Shown: one piece after another, positions 44,697 through 57,436 of the stretch
Layout: every line of letters begins with the position of its first letter
Numbering within the stretch: position 1 is the first letter of the stretch
Source of the DNA: Acheta domesticus
Lineage: Eukaryota; Arthropoda; Insecta; Orthoptera; Gryllidae
Direction of reading: 5' to 3'
Assembly (NCBI GenBank): GCA_031308135.1
Contig: JAHLJT010008756.1
Location: 77,049,397 to 77,113,396, forward strand
Length of the DNA: 64,000 nucleotides
Translations under genes and position numbers: made by a program
Notes under the pieces: model-generated
Told to the model about the DNA's origin: nothing
Seen by the model: only the letters and a program-made list of their open reading frames with translations
Database searches by the model: none

Positions 44697-45059
44697 TTCT
44701 GTTCCACATTTAGTAATGTTTTGTTTCGTAATAATTCTGTACTCATGATGAAATGTTAACCTTCTGCCATTTACCATATTTCAGTTGACTACCTGTCAAC
44801 TGCAATATAGATATTAATGTTTTTGACAACTGCCTTTTTGCCACCATGCTAGATGGACTTAACAAAAGGACAAACGAGTAATAACTGCTATAACGAGGAA
44901 AAGAAAAAAATTGAAGGGAGACACACATTTTTAGTTTCTCCCATATTATATATAATAGATAGAAACTCATGTAATTATGAGTTCTTGATACTTAGAAAAT
45001 GCAATCAACTGTCCGTGAACAATGCTAATCGCAAGCAGGATTATCAACAATAGCCCGTG

Positions 45060-45600
45060 AATGATCTGGATGATGTCGCGCCTCGTTGAATTTCAATAAG
45101 ATATTTTAATTTTTGGAGATAATTTACAAGAAGCCTCAAATTTACAAGAAGCCTCAAAGACATTTTCAATTTTCAATACGATTAGTGCTAAAGGCTCAGA
45201 ATTACATTACATATATGCCTTTTTCATGTATTCTTTTGATTTTTCCAAAATTACACAAATGCATTTTTTAAAATATCTCTGACGTTATTAACATTTATGG
45301 ATATTTTATGGATTATTACATATAAGAGTACTGGTTCTTCAAAGGATTTCTGATAAATTTTCTTGAAAATTTTTATTTTTTCTTTGAAAATGAATTCAAA
45401 ATTCCACATTTTCAGAAACATCCAAATGATATTTTCTCAAGATCAGTTTCAAATTTTCCAAATAAAATTTACATTATCTCCATGTTTTAGTCTTCTAAAA
45501 TATTCTTAAAGTCATATTTCAATTCCACTATTAGGGGGCCGATAAACAGAAAATGTGAAAAAAATATATTTTAGGCACTGATAGGTAGCATTTTGGAAGA
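45060..45600 (+). mobile_element. Helitron-like element, copy 12, fragment
   Basis: Degenerate plus-oriented body (TCTGGATGATGTCGCGCC at the start; CCACTATTAGGGGGCCGA near 45530, matching the 'ctaccaataggaaaccga' region of other copies). Ends missing. Confidence 0.55.
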
Positions 45601-45629
45601 CAGAGGGGCAACAGCTAAAAGCGAGACAA

Positions 45630-46225
45630 CCCGGGAGAGGTGGCGCGGGGTCTTTCGTGACCCCACATATCTTTGTTTAGCTGCAGTTGCCTAATTTTCC
45701 GAGTCAGAACCTTTACATTTCACATACCTTTCAGTACATTCTTTACCTTTTGTCTGAATTTTTTTCAAAATTTTATATGTAATAATTTATCTATAAATAT
45801 TTGTGAAACCAATACAGACGCCTTAAATTTCGTACTTTTTCTACGTTGTATTGATTGGCTTTGAATCATTTTCAAGAAATTTTTTGTTCTTATGTGAGGC
45901 AATGTTAGTGAAACTTACTGAACGGTGGCAATGTTAATGAAACTTACTGAATTTTCTGATACCTTTGTCGTTGAAATATTCAGAAAAATGTAAATGAAGT
46001 CACTACATAAAATGAAAGATAACTGATAATTTTGCCCTTTTATTTGTTTCAATTCCTCATTTGCATGTTTGTTTATAATAGTGCATTATGTTTATACGAC
46101 CTTAAAAATGATTGATTATTATTAAAATAGCTAATTTCGCACTTATTTCTGTTTAAATATAATTTAATAAAGAAATGGTTTAAAGGGGTCAGAAATGACC
46201 CCGCGCCACCTCTAACGTAACTCTA
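45630..46225. mobile_element. MITE-like element with GAGGTGGCGCGGGGTC ends
   Basis: GAGAGGTGGCGCGGGGTC at 45636-45653 occurs inverted at 46199-46215, and a nested GACCCC/GGGGTC pair lies just inside each end. The left flank reads CCCGGGAG, the same eight bases that begin the piggyBac ends at 50195, so a piggyBac-type derivative is possible. TTAA flanks are not preserved and the interior is non-coding. Confidence 0.45.
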
Positions 46226-46229
46226 GCAA

Positions 46230-48405
46230 CCGCCACCAATCCAGAGATAATTAGAGATTAAAAACACTGTTCGGGCCCACAGCAAAGCAGATAAAATAAT
46301 TTTATTTCATATGCAGCAAGGCAGAATCGTTAATCCGCAACCGTCGCAGTGCCCGACCGTTGCTGCCGGTGGGAGCCCCTCAGACGCATCCGCCGGACGC
46401 CCGTCCACGGCTCTCTCCTACCTAAATTAAACACCCTTCTCCCTCAACGAAATAACCCGTCTAACCCAAAACACCCCAAACCTCTCCCAATCCCAGCACC
46501 TCTGGGGAGGCGGAGAGGTAACACCCGCATAAATAAAAAAAAAGACCCAGGACAGAAGAGCCAGGCTGTCCGCTGAGATTTATCTACTGCAGTCTCTCGG
46601 GCTGTGCGCCGGCGTTCGTGGAACCGCACGTGCGCGATAACGCCACTCTGCCATTCCGTTAGCCACCCGCAACGGATGAAGCCTCCAGATCTTTCTCTCG
46701 CCAAATTGAAATAGTAATTTCTGATTGCTAATCCCCTCTCCTATGCGCACTGCGGGCCTAACGCCGTTAGGACGCGAAATCAGTTTCTCGTTGAGCAACA
46801 TGCGGTAAGCACGAGTCTGTTCCGCGTCCAGTGGGCTCCGCGTGAAAATAACACACGTTAATTTTTAATTGTGCAACCTAGGGCTGTTTCCAGTTAGCAC
46901 GTGAAAAGTATTCATTCAATTGAGCGAAGTGGGATTGTTCCCAGTTTGCACGTTACAAGATATTTGCTCAATTGTGCAACGTAGTGTCGATGGCTGTTTG
47001 TACAGCAAAACATTCAATTGTACTATCTGTACCGTGTGAAATATCTGTATTAGACTGCTTGGACAAGGTGTTTTAGCAAGTAGTGCGCCCCACACGTTAT
47101 CTACTATGATCTGTAACTGTGTTCGTGTAACCAAGTACTCAATTCCTGCACCAATCATTCTCCTGGAGCTATTAAAGGGTTTCGGGACTACTGTGCTCCA
47201 CTGTTCACTCCATCAATACAGTCAACTAAAAATATCCTGAAATAAGTGCAGCATCCCAAACAAACACTGTCAGCCATTCTGTATCATCACTAGTTTCTAC
47301 TTGTCTTTTCTATGCATTAACTTGTCTAAGAAAAGTTAAAACCGATTCAAAGAAAAAAGCACAATAAATAATTATCCAGATACAATTTTTAATAACTTTT
47401 ATATCCTAGGTAATCAAAAAGAGATCAAGAAAATTGCACCAAAAGGGTAAATGATCACAAACAGATCTACGACAATGAAAATGAATTTATAATATTGTGT
47501 TGAATTCAAATAAATTTTGAGATGTTTTAAATTAGCCTACATCTAAGATATGAAGCAGTTCAGAGGCCCACTGGAGCTTTGAACGTACATGAATTAGAGT
47601 TCTGTGTATGGCGGGAGTGTTTTCACCTGTGGTTCTGTCGCAGTTGGCTTCTTATAGATAAATGTATTTTATCTAATACATCATCCCATTCAAAATCTTT
47701 TATTTCTCCTCCGTCACTCCTGTGGTACGAAACAGGAAACCACCAGTGGTCACCAACCTAGAAAAGGTAGTATTTGAAGGTGCTAGTCTCTTTTTCTGCC
47801 TGCATGCAGACCACCAATATTTAGACTAAAGAAAAATCATTATGATCATTATCAAAATCATCATTAATATTAATATTACAATAAATATATTCTCTTGGGC
47901 AGTGAGGTGCCCCAGAGCAGCCAGCGACTAATTTTCAGGCCAGCCTGCCGTGCTTCCACCATGGTCCGTCACGTGACGTGAAGCTATATCAAGCAGAATT
48001 TAGATGCAATACTCCCCTGAGAATTGCCTTCTGCTTTGCCTGAATTTGTTGGTTTTTATATCCAAGCCTTGTAGAAGTTGAAGCGAGTTCAGAAGAGATC
48101 AGACCATTTGCAAAGAAGACCTCAGGAAGTAGCCTACAAATTCTAGACTCCAACCTACACATGTCTCTCAACTCAATATCCAACTTATATTTTCGTTTCT
48201 CTTTTCGGTGAGTCGGGCGTGTTGTACTCTGTTGGCCGCATTCGAAATGCGAGTTCAAGAGATCTCAGGTAAATTGGGTGGTCCTGGTCAGGGTTTGGCG
48301 CTACTTCAAGGTTAATTACATCCGCGTGTTGATACAATCACACCGCCGAAAGGACGATGCTTGATGCGGAAAATAAAAGAGAATCATTCGACACGCATGC
48401 AATCA
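46230..48405. other. Unassigned intergenic DNA
   Basis: A GC-rich patch at 46320-46760, otherwise AT-rich. Short frames show no domain and no terminal repeats were found. I see no gene. Confidence 0.4.
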
Positions 48406-48409
48406 AACG

Positions 48410-48804
48410 AGGTGCTACCCAAAAGTTCCTGAAATTGGTATGACCCGCGCTTTCAGGGGGAACGAAAACCAAACGCCGCGTGGAGCAGCGTAATACATGT
48501 TTCCTTTGCATTATGCCTAGCTGCTTCGATCTAAGTGTAAGTATTTATTGGAGGGGACGTTTTCTATTGCTACATTTCCTTGGGTTTGCAATGACCGACC
48601 TGAAAGACTAGCGTAGCTGAACAAGTTCTGTTTTAAACTTATTAAAACAAAAATAAACAAAATGTTAGTGCAAGCATTTGGTAATGACGCTCTGGGTCAG
48701 CCAGACAAGTGACTGGTTTAAACATTTTTATAAAATGGCTTTTTAAAATTTATTTGATGTGATTGTATTTAGTGTTATATTTCGGGAACTTTCGGGTAGC
48801 ACCT
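48410..48804. mobile_element. MITE with 27-base terminal inverted repeats
   Basis: The left end AGGTGCTACCCAAAAGTTCC and the right end (inverted) AGGTGCTACCCGAAAGTTCC match for about 27 bases with two changes. 395 bases in total, non-coding. The style resembles Tc1/mariner ends, but TA flanks are not evident. Confidence 0.65.
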
Positions 48805-49376
48805 TGAACTCTTCGTAAGTCTAGATGTACACATCGGCTAATTATGACCGTCTCCCATCGTAATTTTAAAGTTCATTTTAATTGGCTTAAATAACTAAGT
48901 CAGCGCATGATCTGGCTGTAGCCTCCATCCCTCGGCAATTGCACGAGACGAGATGTTTGTCTCAGACACAGGGCCACGTCGATGGCGTGTTATAGGCAAC
49001 ATTTCGGTATGATTCTCCGTAGCAATTAATGAGTGATGGGATGCGAATTTCCCGTATGGGGATGACGTCTTCCTGTCCAGGACAGCCAGTAGGGGCCAGG
49101 CACGAAAAGAGAATCGGATGATGGCCAAGTGCGAAATTTTGTCTCGAATGCTAACGGCTTACATCTCGAGTGACTTCTATCTCTTCTCTCTTCACCATTT
49201 GAATATTTTTTCTTCTTCTCCTTATTTTTTTTTTGGGGGGGGTCTCCTCACAACATGTCTCCCCACTTCTATTTCGCGGCTCCCGACCGCAACGTGATAG
49301 CAATCCGTGTTCGCACTCGCTATTTTAACTTTGTTCGAGAACATTCTACGAAGCTCGTGGGATAATTTCTACCGCG

Positions 49377-49870
49377 GTGGAGAGAAAGTTGTGTTATGCT
49401 GGCAAAAATCGGCGACTTTTCGGCAGAAAAGCTCTTATTACATGGCCCTGTCCATGAGAAAGTGAATAAATCCATATGCTAAATTTAGAAAAAAAATCCT
49501 CTAACACGTGATGTAGCCAGAATCCATGTTTTGTGGGTCCTTGGTACCGAAAAATCGATTCACGGCAAAACGTCTGCCCGTCTGTCTGTGAACAACGCTA
49601 GCTGCTAAACCGCTCAACTGATTTTCTCCAAAATTGATATTCCCCGATCGATCTGGATGATGTCGCAACCCTTTGACCCTTTGAATTTGAAACCGATATC
49701 TGTTTTGGGGGTACTTTTAAATGAAGCCGCTGGGACACTTTCAAAAAAAATGGCTCCATCGTTTTGATTAAACTTTGTTATTTGATAGTGAGAAGGACGT
49801 TTAATAGAATGGCGTAGGTCTCATGTTGAAATGTTTAAATTCTATCACCAAAAATAAAACAAATCTACCC
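49377..49870 (+). mobile_element. Helitron-like element, copy 13, 5' fragment
   Basis: Degenerate 5' start (GAGAGAAAGTTGTGTTATGC), then AAATCCATATGCTAAATTTAG, CGTCTGCCCGTCTGTCTG and CCCCGATCGATCTGGATG. No 3' end. Confidence 0.68.
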
Positions 49871-50190
49871 CATTTTTATTTTGTATAAATTGCTTATTTC
49901 TGAGATTTTGTAACTGCATATTTTAATGTACGCGGCATATTTAAGAGCATATATTATAGATTTTTGTGTAGAAGTGGGTCGAAGTCGTGTATTTTTCGTG
50001 TATTTCTCTTTAAAATAAAAAGTGAATTGTCACAAAACGTGAAGTGAATTGGCACAAGTCATTGTCACAAAAAATGGACATTTAGCGTCCCATTTTCTGT
50101 CAAAAAATATCGGCCAGTAACTCAAAATAAGGGACTGTCCCGGCTAATTTGAGACGTCTGGTCACCTTTGCTTAAATACTCCATGATTGA

Positions 50191-50254
50191 TTAACCCGGG
50201 AGTGCTCGCAATAGGTTGACTCACGCCAGTGCTCGCAATGTATCTCACAGATAC
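50191..50254. repeat. piggyBac left end: TTAA, terminal and subterminal repeats
   Basis: TTAA target at 50191-50194, then CCCGGGAGTGCTCGCAAT (50195-50212), then a second GTGCTCGCAATGTATCT copy containing the small palindrome GTATCTCACAGATAC (50240-50254). Confidence 0.93.
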
Positions 50255-52592
50255 AGCGGAAACGTCTGTTGATTTCGAGTGATCTAAAGCTCTATTAACT
50301 AAAATATGTATTTTATTTAGTTTGTACATTCCCTCCAAAGCTATTTTTAATGAATCCTACACTTCTTACAACTTGTAAAAATAATTACGGTAGGAAAAGT
50401 GAAATTTGACGAAATACACTTCGAAATAATTAATCATATTAATGTATTTTAATAATATTAAATGCAATTATTACAAATGATTTTTGCATGTTCCAAACAA
50501 ACATAAATGTTACATTTTTGACAAAAATATTTAGATAATCTTTGTCTTTTTCCCTTTTTGCAAGGCTCACATTTTCTTCTTTTTCCTACAGACGTCTCCT
50601 GCACATCTGCTGTTTCTTTGGGAACAAATTGCGACAATCGGTCCTAGAGAGAACATATGATTGTATTTTCTAAATTGTCACTTGTTATAGACAAGGGAGA
50701 AAATAATATTGCCTACCTGAAGTGCTGTAGGAATGCCCCTTGACTTTTGAGCTCTCCTTTGTAGTTCTTCTTTGGTAAGGGACTGTACCAACTCTTTGAT
50801 GAAATTCCTTCTGTTCATAATTTTATTTTTATTACCCAAATATATAATGTGACCATTAATTGCTGAAATGTTAAGGATAGTGTAGAATATGACCATGGGC
50901 CATCTCCTAGTACATCTTGCAACACTGTAAGACGCAATCATTTCATCAAGAGTGTCAACTCCTCCTTTGTGCATGTTGTAATGAGTGATAATATCGGGTT
51001 TCATACTTTCTCCACTGCTCTCATCTATCCTGTCATCATAATGCATGCTTGATATCAAAATAACGCATTTGTTTTTTTTCGGAACATAGGACACTAAAGT
51101 TCCATCTTCATTGAACCCGAAAACTGAGCTACATACTTTGCGATTTTTCCCAGCAATAAAATGTGTTGGTAGTTCCTTCTTGTTTTTCTTCATGGTGCCA
51201 ACAAACGATAATTTCTTCTTCTTTAGTTCTTGGACAAGAGGCACACTTGAGAACCAGTTGTCAGCCATTATGTTCCTTCCAGTTCCATGAAGCGGCTCCG
51301 ATAATCTCATAACAACATCGAAAGGGGAATTACTCAAAGAAAACGGCCCGTCGGGCTGCTTCCCCACATAGACTTCTAGGTTGTGCAGGTAATGGATTCT
51401 TGAATCCACTGAAGCAAACATTTTTATGCCATAACGAGACGGCTTGGATGGAATGTATTGTCTAAAGCTGCACCTTCCACGGAAAGACGGCAACATTTCA
51501 TCAATTGTTACATTTTGTCCTACAGAGTAACATTCTTTACATCTTTTTATGAATGCATCAAATAACGTTCGTATAGCAGCTAATTTATCAATCTCTTTCC
51601 TTTGCATACGTGTGGCCTTATTATCGAATCTTATGTGCCTAAGAAGAAATTGAAAACGTTTTTTTGTCATTACTAATCTAAATAACTCGACACCCATTCC
51701 ATCAGTGGCCCATAAATCTTGAACATTTTGTTTGTTGCTTTTTAGAACCCCAGCCAGGTGAAGCAATCCAAAAAATGCTTTTATTTCTACAGCATCTGTG
51801 CTATTGGCATCTCTTTCCCTACCGTATGAATTTCTTACAGATTCAATAAATCTGTTGGTTTCCTGAACAACCATTTCTAACATTTCTTCAGTAAAAAAGC
51901 AATTCCAACATTCTAGTACTGATTTAGATTGTTTTGCTAATCCTCTAACTCCAGGTAAGTGCGTGACGATGTTGTGAGGCTTCTTTTTTGAAATTTTTGA
52001 TGGGGCATTCTTGAACCACTTCGTCATCATATCTTTGCCTAGGGAAACAAGCATACATTTCAAGCATTATTTATATAACGACTACCTCACGAGAAGAAAA
52101 AACTTACCCAAATAGAAACCTTCAAAAGAATGAAAATCGCTTTCGTCCGCAATACTTTGATCAGTCTCAGAATCACTTTGTCTTTGTTCCACGTAATCCT
52201 CACAATCAGTGTCAGAAGAATCACAATCCTCGTAATCACTATCATTGTTGCACAAAATTATATTCCTTATCATATCAACATCATCTGAATTATTCAAGTC
52301 AAATCTGTCTTTGCGCGAGGCCATGATTCGCACCGTATGCGTCGGGAGCTCAAAAAGCACTCACGCCAGTGCCCGCAATGTACCTGAGAGATATCGCGCA
52401 GCGCAGCGATCACGTTTCAACATCCTCACGGGAAGTGATTCATTGACAGGATGAAAATAGACTGCCAGGCGTTCTCAGAAAAGTACAGTGAAGGAATACA
52501 TGAAATATCAGACGACAAATGCAACGCAATAATTCAGGATCTGAATTTTACTGCGGCTTGTATCTCACAGATACATTGCGAGCACTCCCGGG
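50195..52592 (-). mobile_element. piggyBac element, apparently complete and autonomous (2.4 kb)
   Basis: Flanked by TTAA at 50191-50194 and 52593-52596. The ends are exact inverted repeats CCCGGGAGTGCTCGCAAT. Subterminal repeats of GTGCTCGCAATGTATCT type occur at 50230-50254, at 52361-52385 (a variant) and at the right end. It carries one gene on the minus strand, a three-exon transposase with all catalytic and zinc residues in place. TTAA target, ends and gene agree, so this is a typical piggyBac element with no visible damage. Confidence 0.95.
50458..52324 (-). CDS. piggyBac transposase, three exons, 574 aa, intact
   Basis: Cut-and-paste DDE transposase acting at TTAA. Exons on the minus strand are 52324-52108, 52038-50717 and 50643-50458. 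The introns (70 and 73 bases) have GTAAGT…CCCTAG and GTAGGC…CTCTAG borders. Joining them keeps one frame of 575 codons including the stop. It begins MASRKDRFDLNNSDD with an acidic N-terminus, as in the family. The catalytic aspartates are Asp252 (NVTIDEM), Asp332 (IMADNWF) and Asp434 (HKGGVDTLDEM); the spacings of 80 and 102 residues are close to those of the moth piggyBac enzyme (78 and 101). Exon 3 supplies the cysteine-rich zinc domain: Cys538, 541, 554, 557, 562, His565, Cys570, 573. Without intron 2 the protein would end early and lack this domain. Splicing is inferred, not shown. Confidence 0.93.
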
Positions 52593-52596
52593 TTAA
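52555..52596. repeat. piggyBac right end: terminal repeat and TTAA
   Basis: GTATCTCACAGATACATTGC leads into ATTGCGAGCACTCCCGGG, the exact inverse of the left end, then TTAA (52593-52596). Confidence 0.93.
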
Positions 52597-52599
52597 AAA

Positions 52600-54365
52600 G
52601 CCGTGTAAATCAAAGGTTGAAGAAGCGTTCTTGCAGTCGTAATATGTTATCACATATGTGGCTGATGTAGTAACAAAATTCTATTTTCTAAAGCTGAATA
52701 GGCTAAGTAATTACGTGAAGAACGTGATATTGTTCTTGGTAAAATATCAACGATATCAGCTGCAACGGTTGACCGAATTATCTTTTATCGAGGGGCATTA
52801 TGAAAGATAGTGTTAAGGAATGTTCCATTGAGTGGAAAGCAATACTTTCCACTGGTCTACAGGATGGGTTATCTGGGCAACCGATATCTTCATCCCACAA
52901 ATCTGCATTCAAAATATAGGTATATTTCATAATTCTTTACAAATCTTATTTGTTGTGCTAGATTTCGTTGAACCGAATTTTGGATTACAGAAACTAAGAA
53001 ACGGAGCTCATGGCGACAGCATCAAATACATTCCCGGTAGATGTGAAACGTATTGTTCCGGCTCTCTTTGGTTCGTCATCTAATGAAAACTTAAAAAGTG
53101 AAATTCATTTTCTTATATTTCTTTAATCTAATTCTTTTATATTTTTAAAATTTTGCTCAATAATCGAGCAGCTTTTGCTACTATAATCCACTGATTTGCA
53201 TTATCCTGCAACTCACGAACAGTTAATAATAAAAAAAACGAAGAAATTAGATACATTGTTGTGAAAGTATCGTTCCTCTTTAAAATTTCAGCCTGAATCC
53301 ACAGCGGTGACTTCCAATATTTCGCTTCCTGTGCAAAAGCTGTGTCATGCCAGCTATCACATTTCCTACCTTTCTGAGTAATTTCTTTCTCACACAATTC
53401 CATCATATGCAACAGAAACGTTTTATCTCGCAGTATCTTTTAGTCTGCATTACAAAGAATTTCCCATATTCACGTTATTACACGTGATAACGTACCAAGA
53501 TTTGTTTACAATCTGAAAAAGCTGTACATCTTCCACTTTGCACAGATTTCTGTTTGTGTTGTCAAGCACTTCCGAATGATAACAAACTTGCGAAGCAATC
53601 GTGTTAAGTTCGTGCTACCAATCAAATACGAACTAATGGTGCTCCAACAGCACATAGTTTCCCGTGTAATTGGAAACAGCAACGAAGTATTGAAATATTG
53701 CACTTTCTGAGCTCCTAAAATCTTATTATTAGAAGCTATTATTTGAAAACGTCCAACTCAACCAAGAAGCGAACAACTCACTGTTTCCATCGCAATGGTG
53801 TCAGAACTACGTGAATTCAACAACTGCATAAAAAATAATACAAAAGTTTTGTAAACTATTAAGAAAAGAAGCCTCTTACCCCGGACAATATAGAAATGCA
53901 ATGCATAGGGCCATGATTAGATAACAGCACTCTAAAACCGTGCAAAAATACTCTACTCACTACAAATGGTACATCAGTTGGTGCGAAAACTAAATTTTTT
54001 CATGCAAATATCAGCATAAATTTAACACTTATAACTCCTTTTCATGCAGCTACTTCAAGTCACAACAATGACATTTAATTCACAGAATTTAGCGACCGCG
54101 AAAGGGAATTTCATTGCTGCATTCCCTGCATTGATATTCTGTAGAGCTAGTCATTTTTATTTCTAATACTTGAAAATGCGTAATTTCTAAAAGATTAATG
54201 TGTAAATGTATGACAAAAGGTCGAATTTAAGACACGAACAAAAAAATATACAAAATTGCACATTCTAATTTATGACGCATGTAGCTGGTCAAAGCGCAGT
54301 AAATTTACAGCGAGCTATTATGTTTACCACGAAATTATACAAAAACTACTCGTATTTTCAAAAAA
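52600..54365. other. Unassigned intergenic DNA
   Basis: No coding frame with recognisable domains and no terminal repeats found. Short frames near 52832-53703 look random. Confidence 0.4.
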
Positions 54366-54369
54366 TTTA

Positions 54370-55232
54370 ACAAGACCTTATTTTAAGATCCGTTTTTGAT
54401 GAGCGTATTTCATTAAGAAAAACAATCGTATCTTCACAATTGTAGTCGTAGAAAGACGCCGAAAATGTTTTAAATTTTTTTAATTTCTGCAAAATCAGGC
54501 ATTACAACGAACATAAAACCTACACAATTCTCTCAAGCTTTCTTTATGCTATCTCAGGTCCCAATTTAATAAAAAAAATGTTGTGCGGTTTTTAAGAAGA
54601 AATGGTTTAAATAAAATAAAAAGTTGTGTTTGAGACAAAATTTCGAAAAAAAATACTTATGTTTTTGAAAACTTGAACATAACCTTATTTTAAGTCCTGT
54701 TTTTATAAACACGTTTTATTAAGAAAAAAATTCTTATCTTCATAATTGTAGTTGTCGCAAGATGAAAAAAAAATTGAATCTTTTTAATTTTTTTTCTTCG
54801 AAAAATCAGAGTTTTCAACTAACATGAGACCTTCACCATTTTCTTAAATGACCTTCAGACTATACAACAACATTTTGTCAAAATTGTTGGCACCATTTTT
54901 TTTGAAAATTTTTAAAATGGCTCCGGGGCTTCAGGTAAAGTACCCGCCAAAATTAAAATATTGCTTTCAAATTCAAAGGGCCGCGTGTTCAGTCAGATCG
55001 TTTGGGGAGTATCAATTTTGAAGAAAATCGGCTGAACGTTTTAGTTGCTAGCTTCGTTCACAAGCAGACAGACAGACGGATAGACAGACGTTTTTCTTTC
55101 AATTGGTTTTTCGGTATCAAGGGCGCACAAAACAGGGATTCTGGCTGCACCACGTGTTAGGAGATTTATTTTCTTAATTTACCAACTGGATTTATCCACT
55201 TTTTCGTTATCAGGGCCCTGTAATAAGATGTT
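54370..55232 (-). mobile_element. Helitron-like element, copy 14
   Basis: Minus orientation: degenerate body from 54370, then CAGACAGACAGACGGATAG in the microsatellite position (about 55063-55085), TCGGTATCAAGGG, and AACTGGATTTATCCAC. Its 5' terminus is cut off near 55232 by the foldback copy. Confidence 0.68.
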
Positions 55233-55244
55233 TTCTTATCTTCG

Positions 55245-55575
55245 GTTTTTCTATGTATCTTCGGGGCGAAAACGGGTGTGAGCTGGCGTGACGCAACGCC
55301 AGCACGCACATCAGTGAAATTCGGGTCGCAGCTCGACGGAAAACCTCAGATAATTTGTAGCTAATTATTTGCCACAATTTGGAATTAATTGTCACGTATC
55401 GTCGGGGCGAAAACGGGTGTGAACTGGCTTGACGCTGAGGGTTTCCGTCGAGGTGCGACCCGAATTTCTCTAAGTTGTGCTAAGTAAGTGCTAAGCAATT
55501 TATTAGCAAAAAATATTTTGACATGTTTCATTCCATTTTGCTGACATGATTGTTCCAGCTTGACGCTCCTCATTA
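55245..55575. mobile_element. Foldback element, second copy (short)
   Basis: Contains GGCGAAAACGGGTGTGAGC (55264) and GGCGAAAACGGGTGTGAAC (55406), TTGGAATTAATTGTCAC, and the outer end TTCCAGCTTGACGCTCC (55554-55570), all also present in 9066-10282. CGACGGAAAACCTC at 55333 and GAGGGTTTCCGTCG at 55438 are inverted to each other. It lacks the inner 185-base units. Confidence 0.75.
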
Positions 55576-55894
55576 TAGGAAGTTTTGTCGTTTTAATTTA
55601 CAATCTTATCTCAGAAAATATAATTTTATATTCCAACTACCATGAAAACATTAACAAATGACACATGATTGAATTCCTCTTTTTATGATATATCCATCGC
55701 CAGTGAAAAAATATACACATATTTTATATTACACATTAATATAAAATATATTTTATATTTTAGTAACTCGTTTTCGGGTTTTATTCAAAATTATTAAGAA
55801 AATGTCAATGAATAAACAGATTCCAGATCTCTGCATATTTTTCATAGTTATGCTATTTATTTAAATTTTATGACAAAATGAGTGCCTAACCCAG

Positions 55895-57384
55895 TACAGT
55901 AAAACAAAAGGTGAATACCACAAGCGCGCCTCAATACGTTCCACTCTCTCGCGTTCAAAGCCACGATGATAAGTTTGCGAGGAAATTGGACGGGGTATTG
56001 CAGATAATACGGTCAGCAATTAAATACGGGGATGATTCGAAGGGGCATCGAACGGTGTTGCAACTAATTTTGATACAAACGTTATAAGTGATCATTTTCT
56101 TTCGAAAATGTTCACAGAACTTGATCTAAAAGTTCATAATTTCAAAGTATGCAGTTAATACACGTGATAAAATACTATTTCTTAATGATTGAAAATCAAA
56201 TCCATGATGATAGTTTGTAGTGGTAAGGTCAGTGTGTGTATTCTCATTTGGATACAGTTCCGATGCTCAAACGCCATCTCACCCTGTGGCCGAATTTCGA
56301 AGTGCGCGCGCAAGCACGACATCGAGTAGTTCAGCAGCTCACCCAGAGAGTGCGCCCGCGTGCAATGGGCAAAGTAAAAACCTCATCGCCTATGCCGGCG
56401 ACCTTGCAGCATCATTCCGACAGGGTCGTTGTTTTCCCCGCCGCCCCGCAGACGGCGTGTGCCTATCGTCACGCGGCTGCGACTCGACCCGCGTGCCTCC
56501 TCCGCTGCGCGAGTGAGCACGGATGAGCGGAGAGTAGATTGCCGCCCAACAGCTGACCGGCGGGGCCGCCCCCTCAGTCCTGCCGAAAACCCAGCTGCGC
56601 CGTGAGTATGCTGTTGCAGGTGCATCTTCCTTGCAGTGCTACCAACGTCGCCTATGTGTTACTAAGTGGGACTCACTGTCATAATCATGACCAGTGTTTT
56701 CTTGATTGTCTTTCAATGTGACATGTACATGCCTCTCTTTACAAAGATCGCGATTGCGAATCTTGAATGTAGGAAACGCATTCCTTTTTAATTTAATGTT
56801 TGAGATATTCATTCATTTTGTTCATGAATGTTTATTTCCCTTTTTTATCCAGGTTACTTTTATTGTGAAAATTACCGGAATTTTTAATGCATTAAGGAAA
56901 CTACAAATTTCACTAGAAAAATATGGCAATAATGACGTCATGAGTTATATGTTCCATTGCAAAAAATTGCACGAACTACAAAAGACAATTTGAGAATAGT
57001 CAAAAGTGCACTAGTTATATATTCCTGTTGTCATTTGCAATTTACTACCGAATGAATTGCGTCTATGGCATTCACTTCGCTGAATGTTACTATGTCTGTA
57101 ATATATAAAAATATAAGTACATTTCTTAAAAATCTAGTTTTTCCTTTTCAATTTCGGAGAATTTTTGGAATTCTGCTCTGATTTTATTTGTAGATGATTT
57201 TTGTTATCAAAGGTTAGCAAAGTACATAATATATCTGGGCAAATATTTATTAGAAAAGTTCACGATAATGTAATTTTACATGGCTGTCATGAATTTTAAT
57301 AGAAGTAATTCAGCATTAGATCGTCGTTTAGACATCGTTTTTAATAAGCAATTGAATGTATATTTCGTTTACCTTTCTTCTCTG

Positions 57385-57436
<52 letters not shown>

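Noticed and set aside
50678..52063. piggyBac transposase read as a single 461-codon frame
   Set aside because: It would lack the acidic N-terminus and the C-terminal zinc domain and would start inside an intron; splicing at GT-AG sites gives a complete family-length protein.
56220..56625. Overlapping 80-98-codon frames in the GC-rich core of the duplicated block
   Set aside because: Frames are not conserved in copy 1 at 13740-13950, so they are unlikely to be protein-coding.
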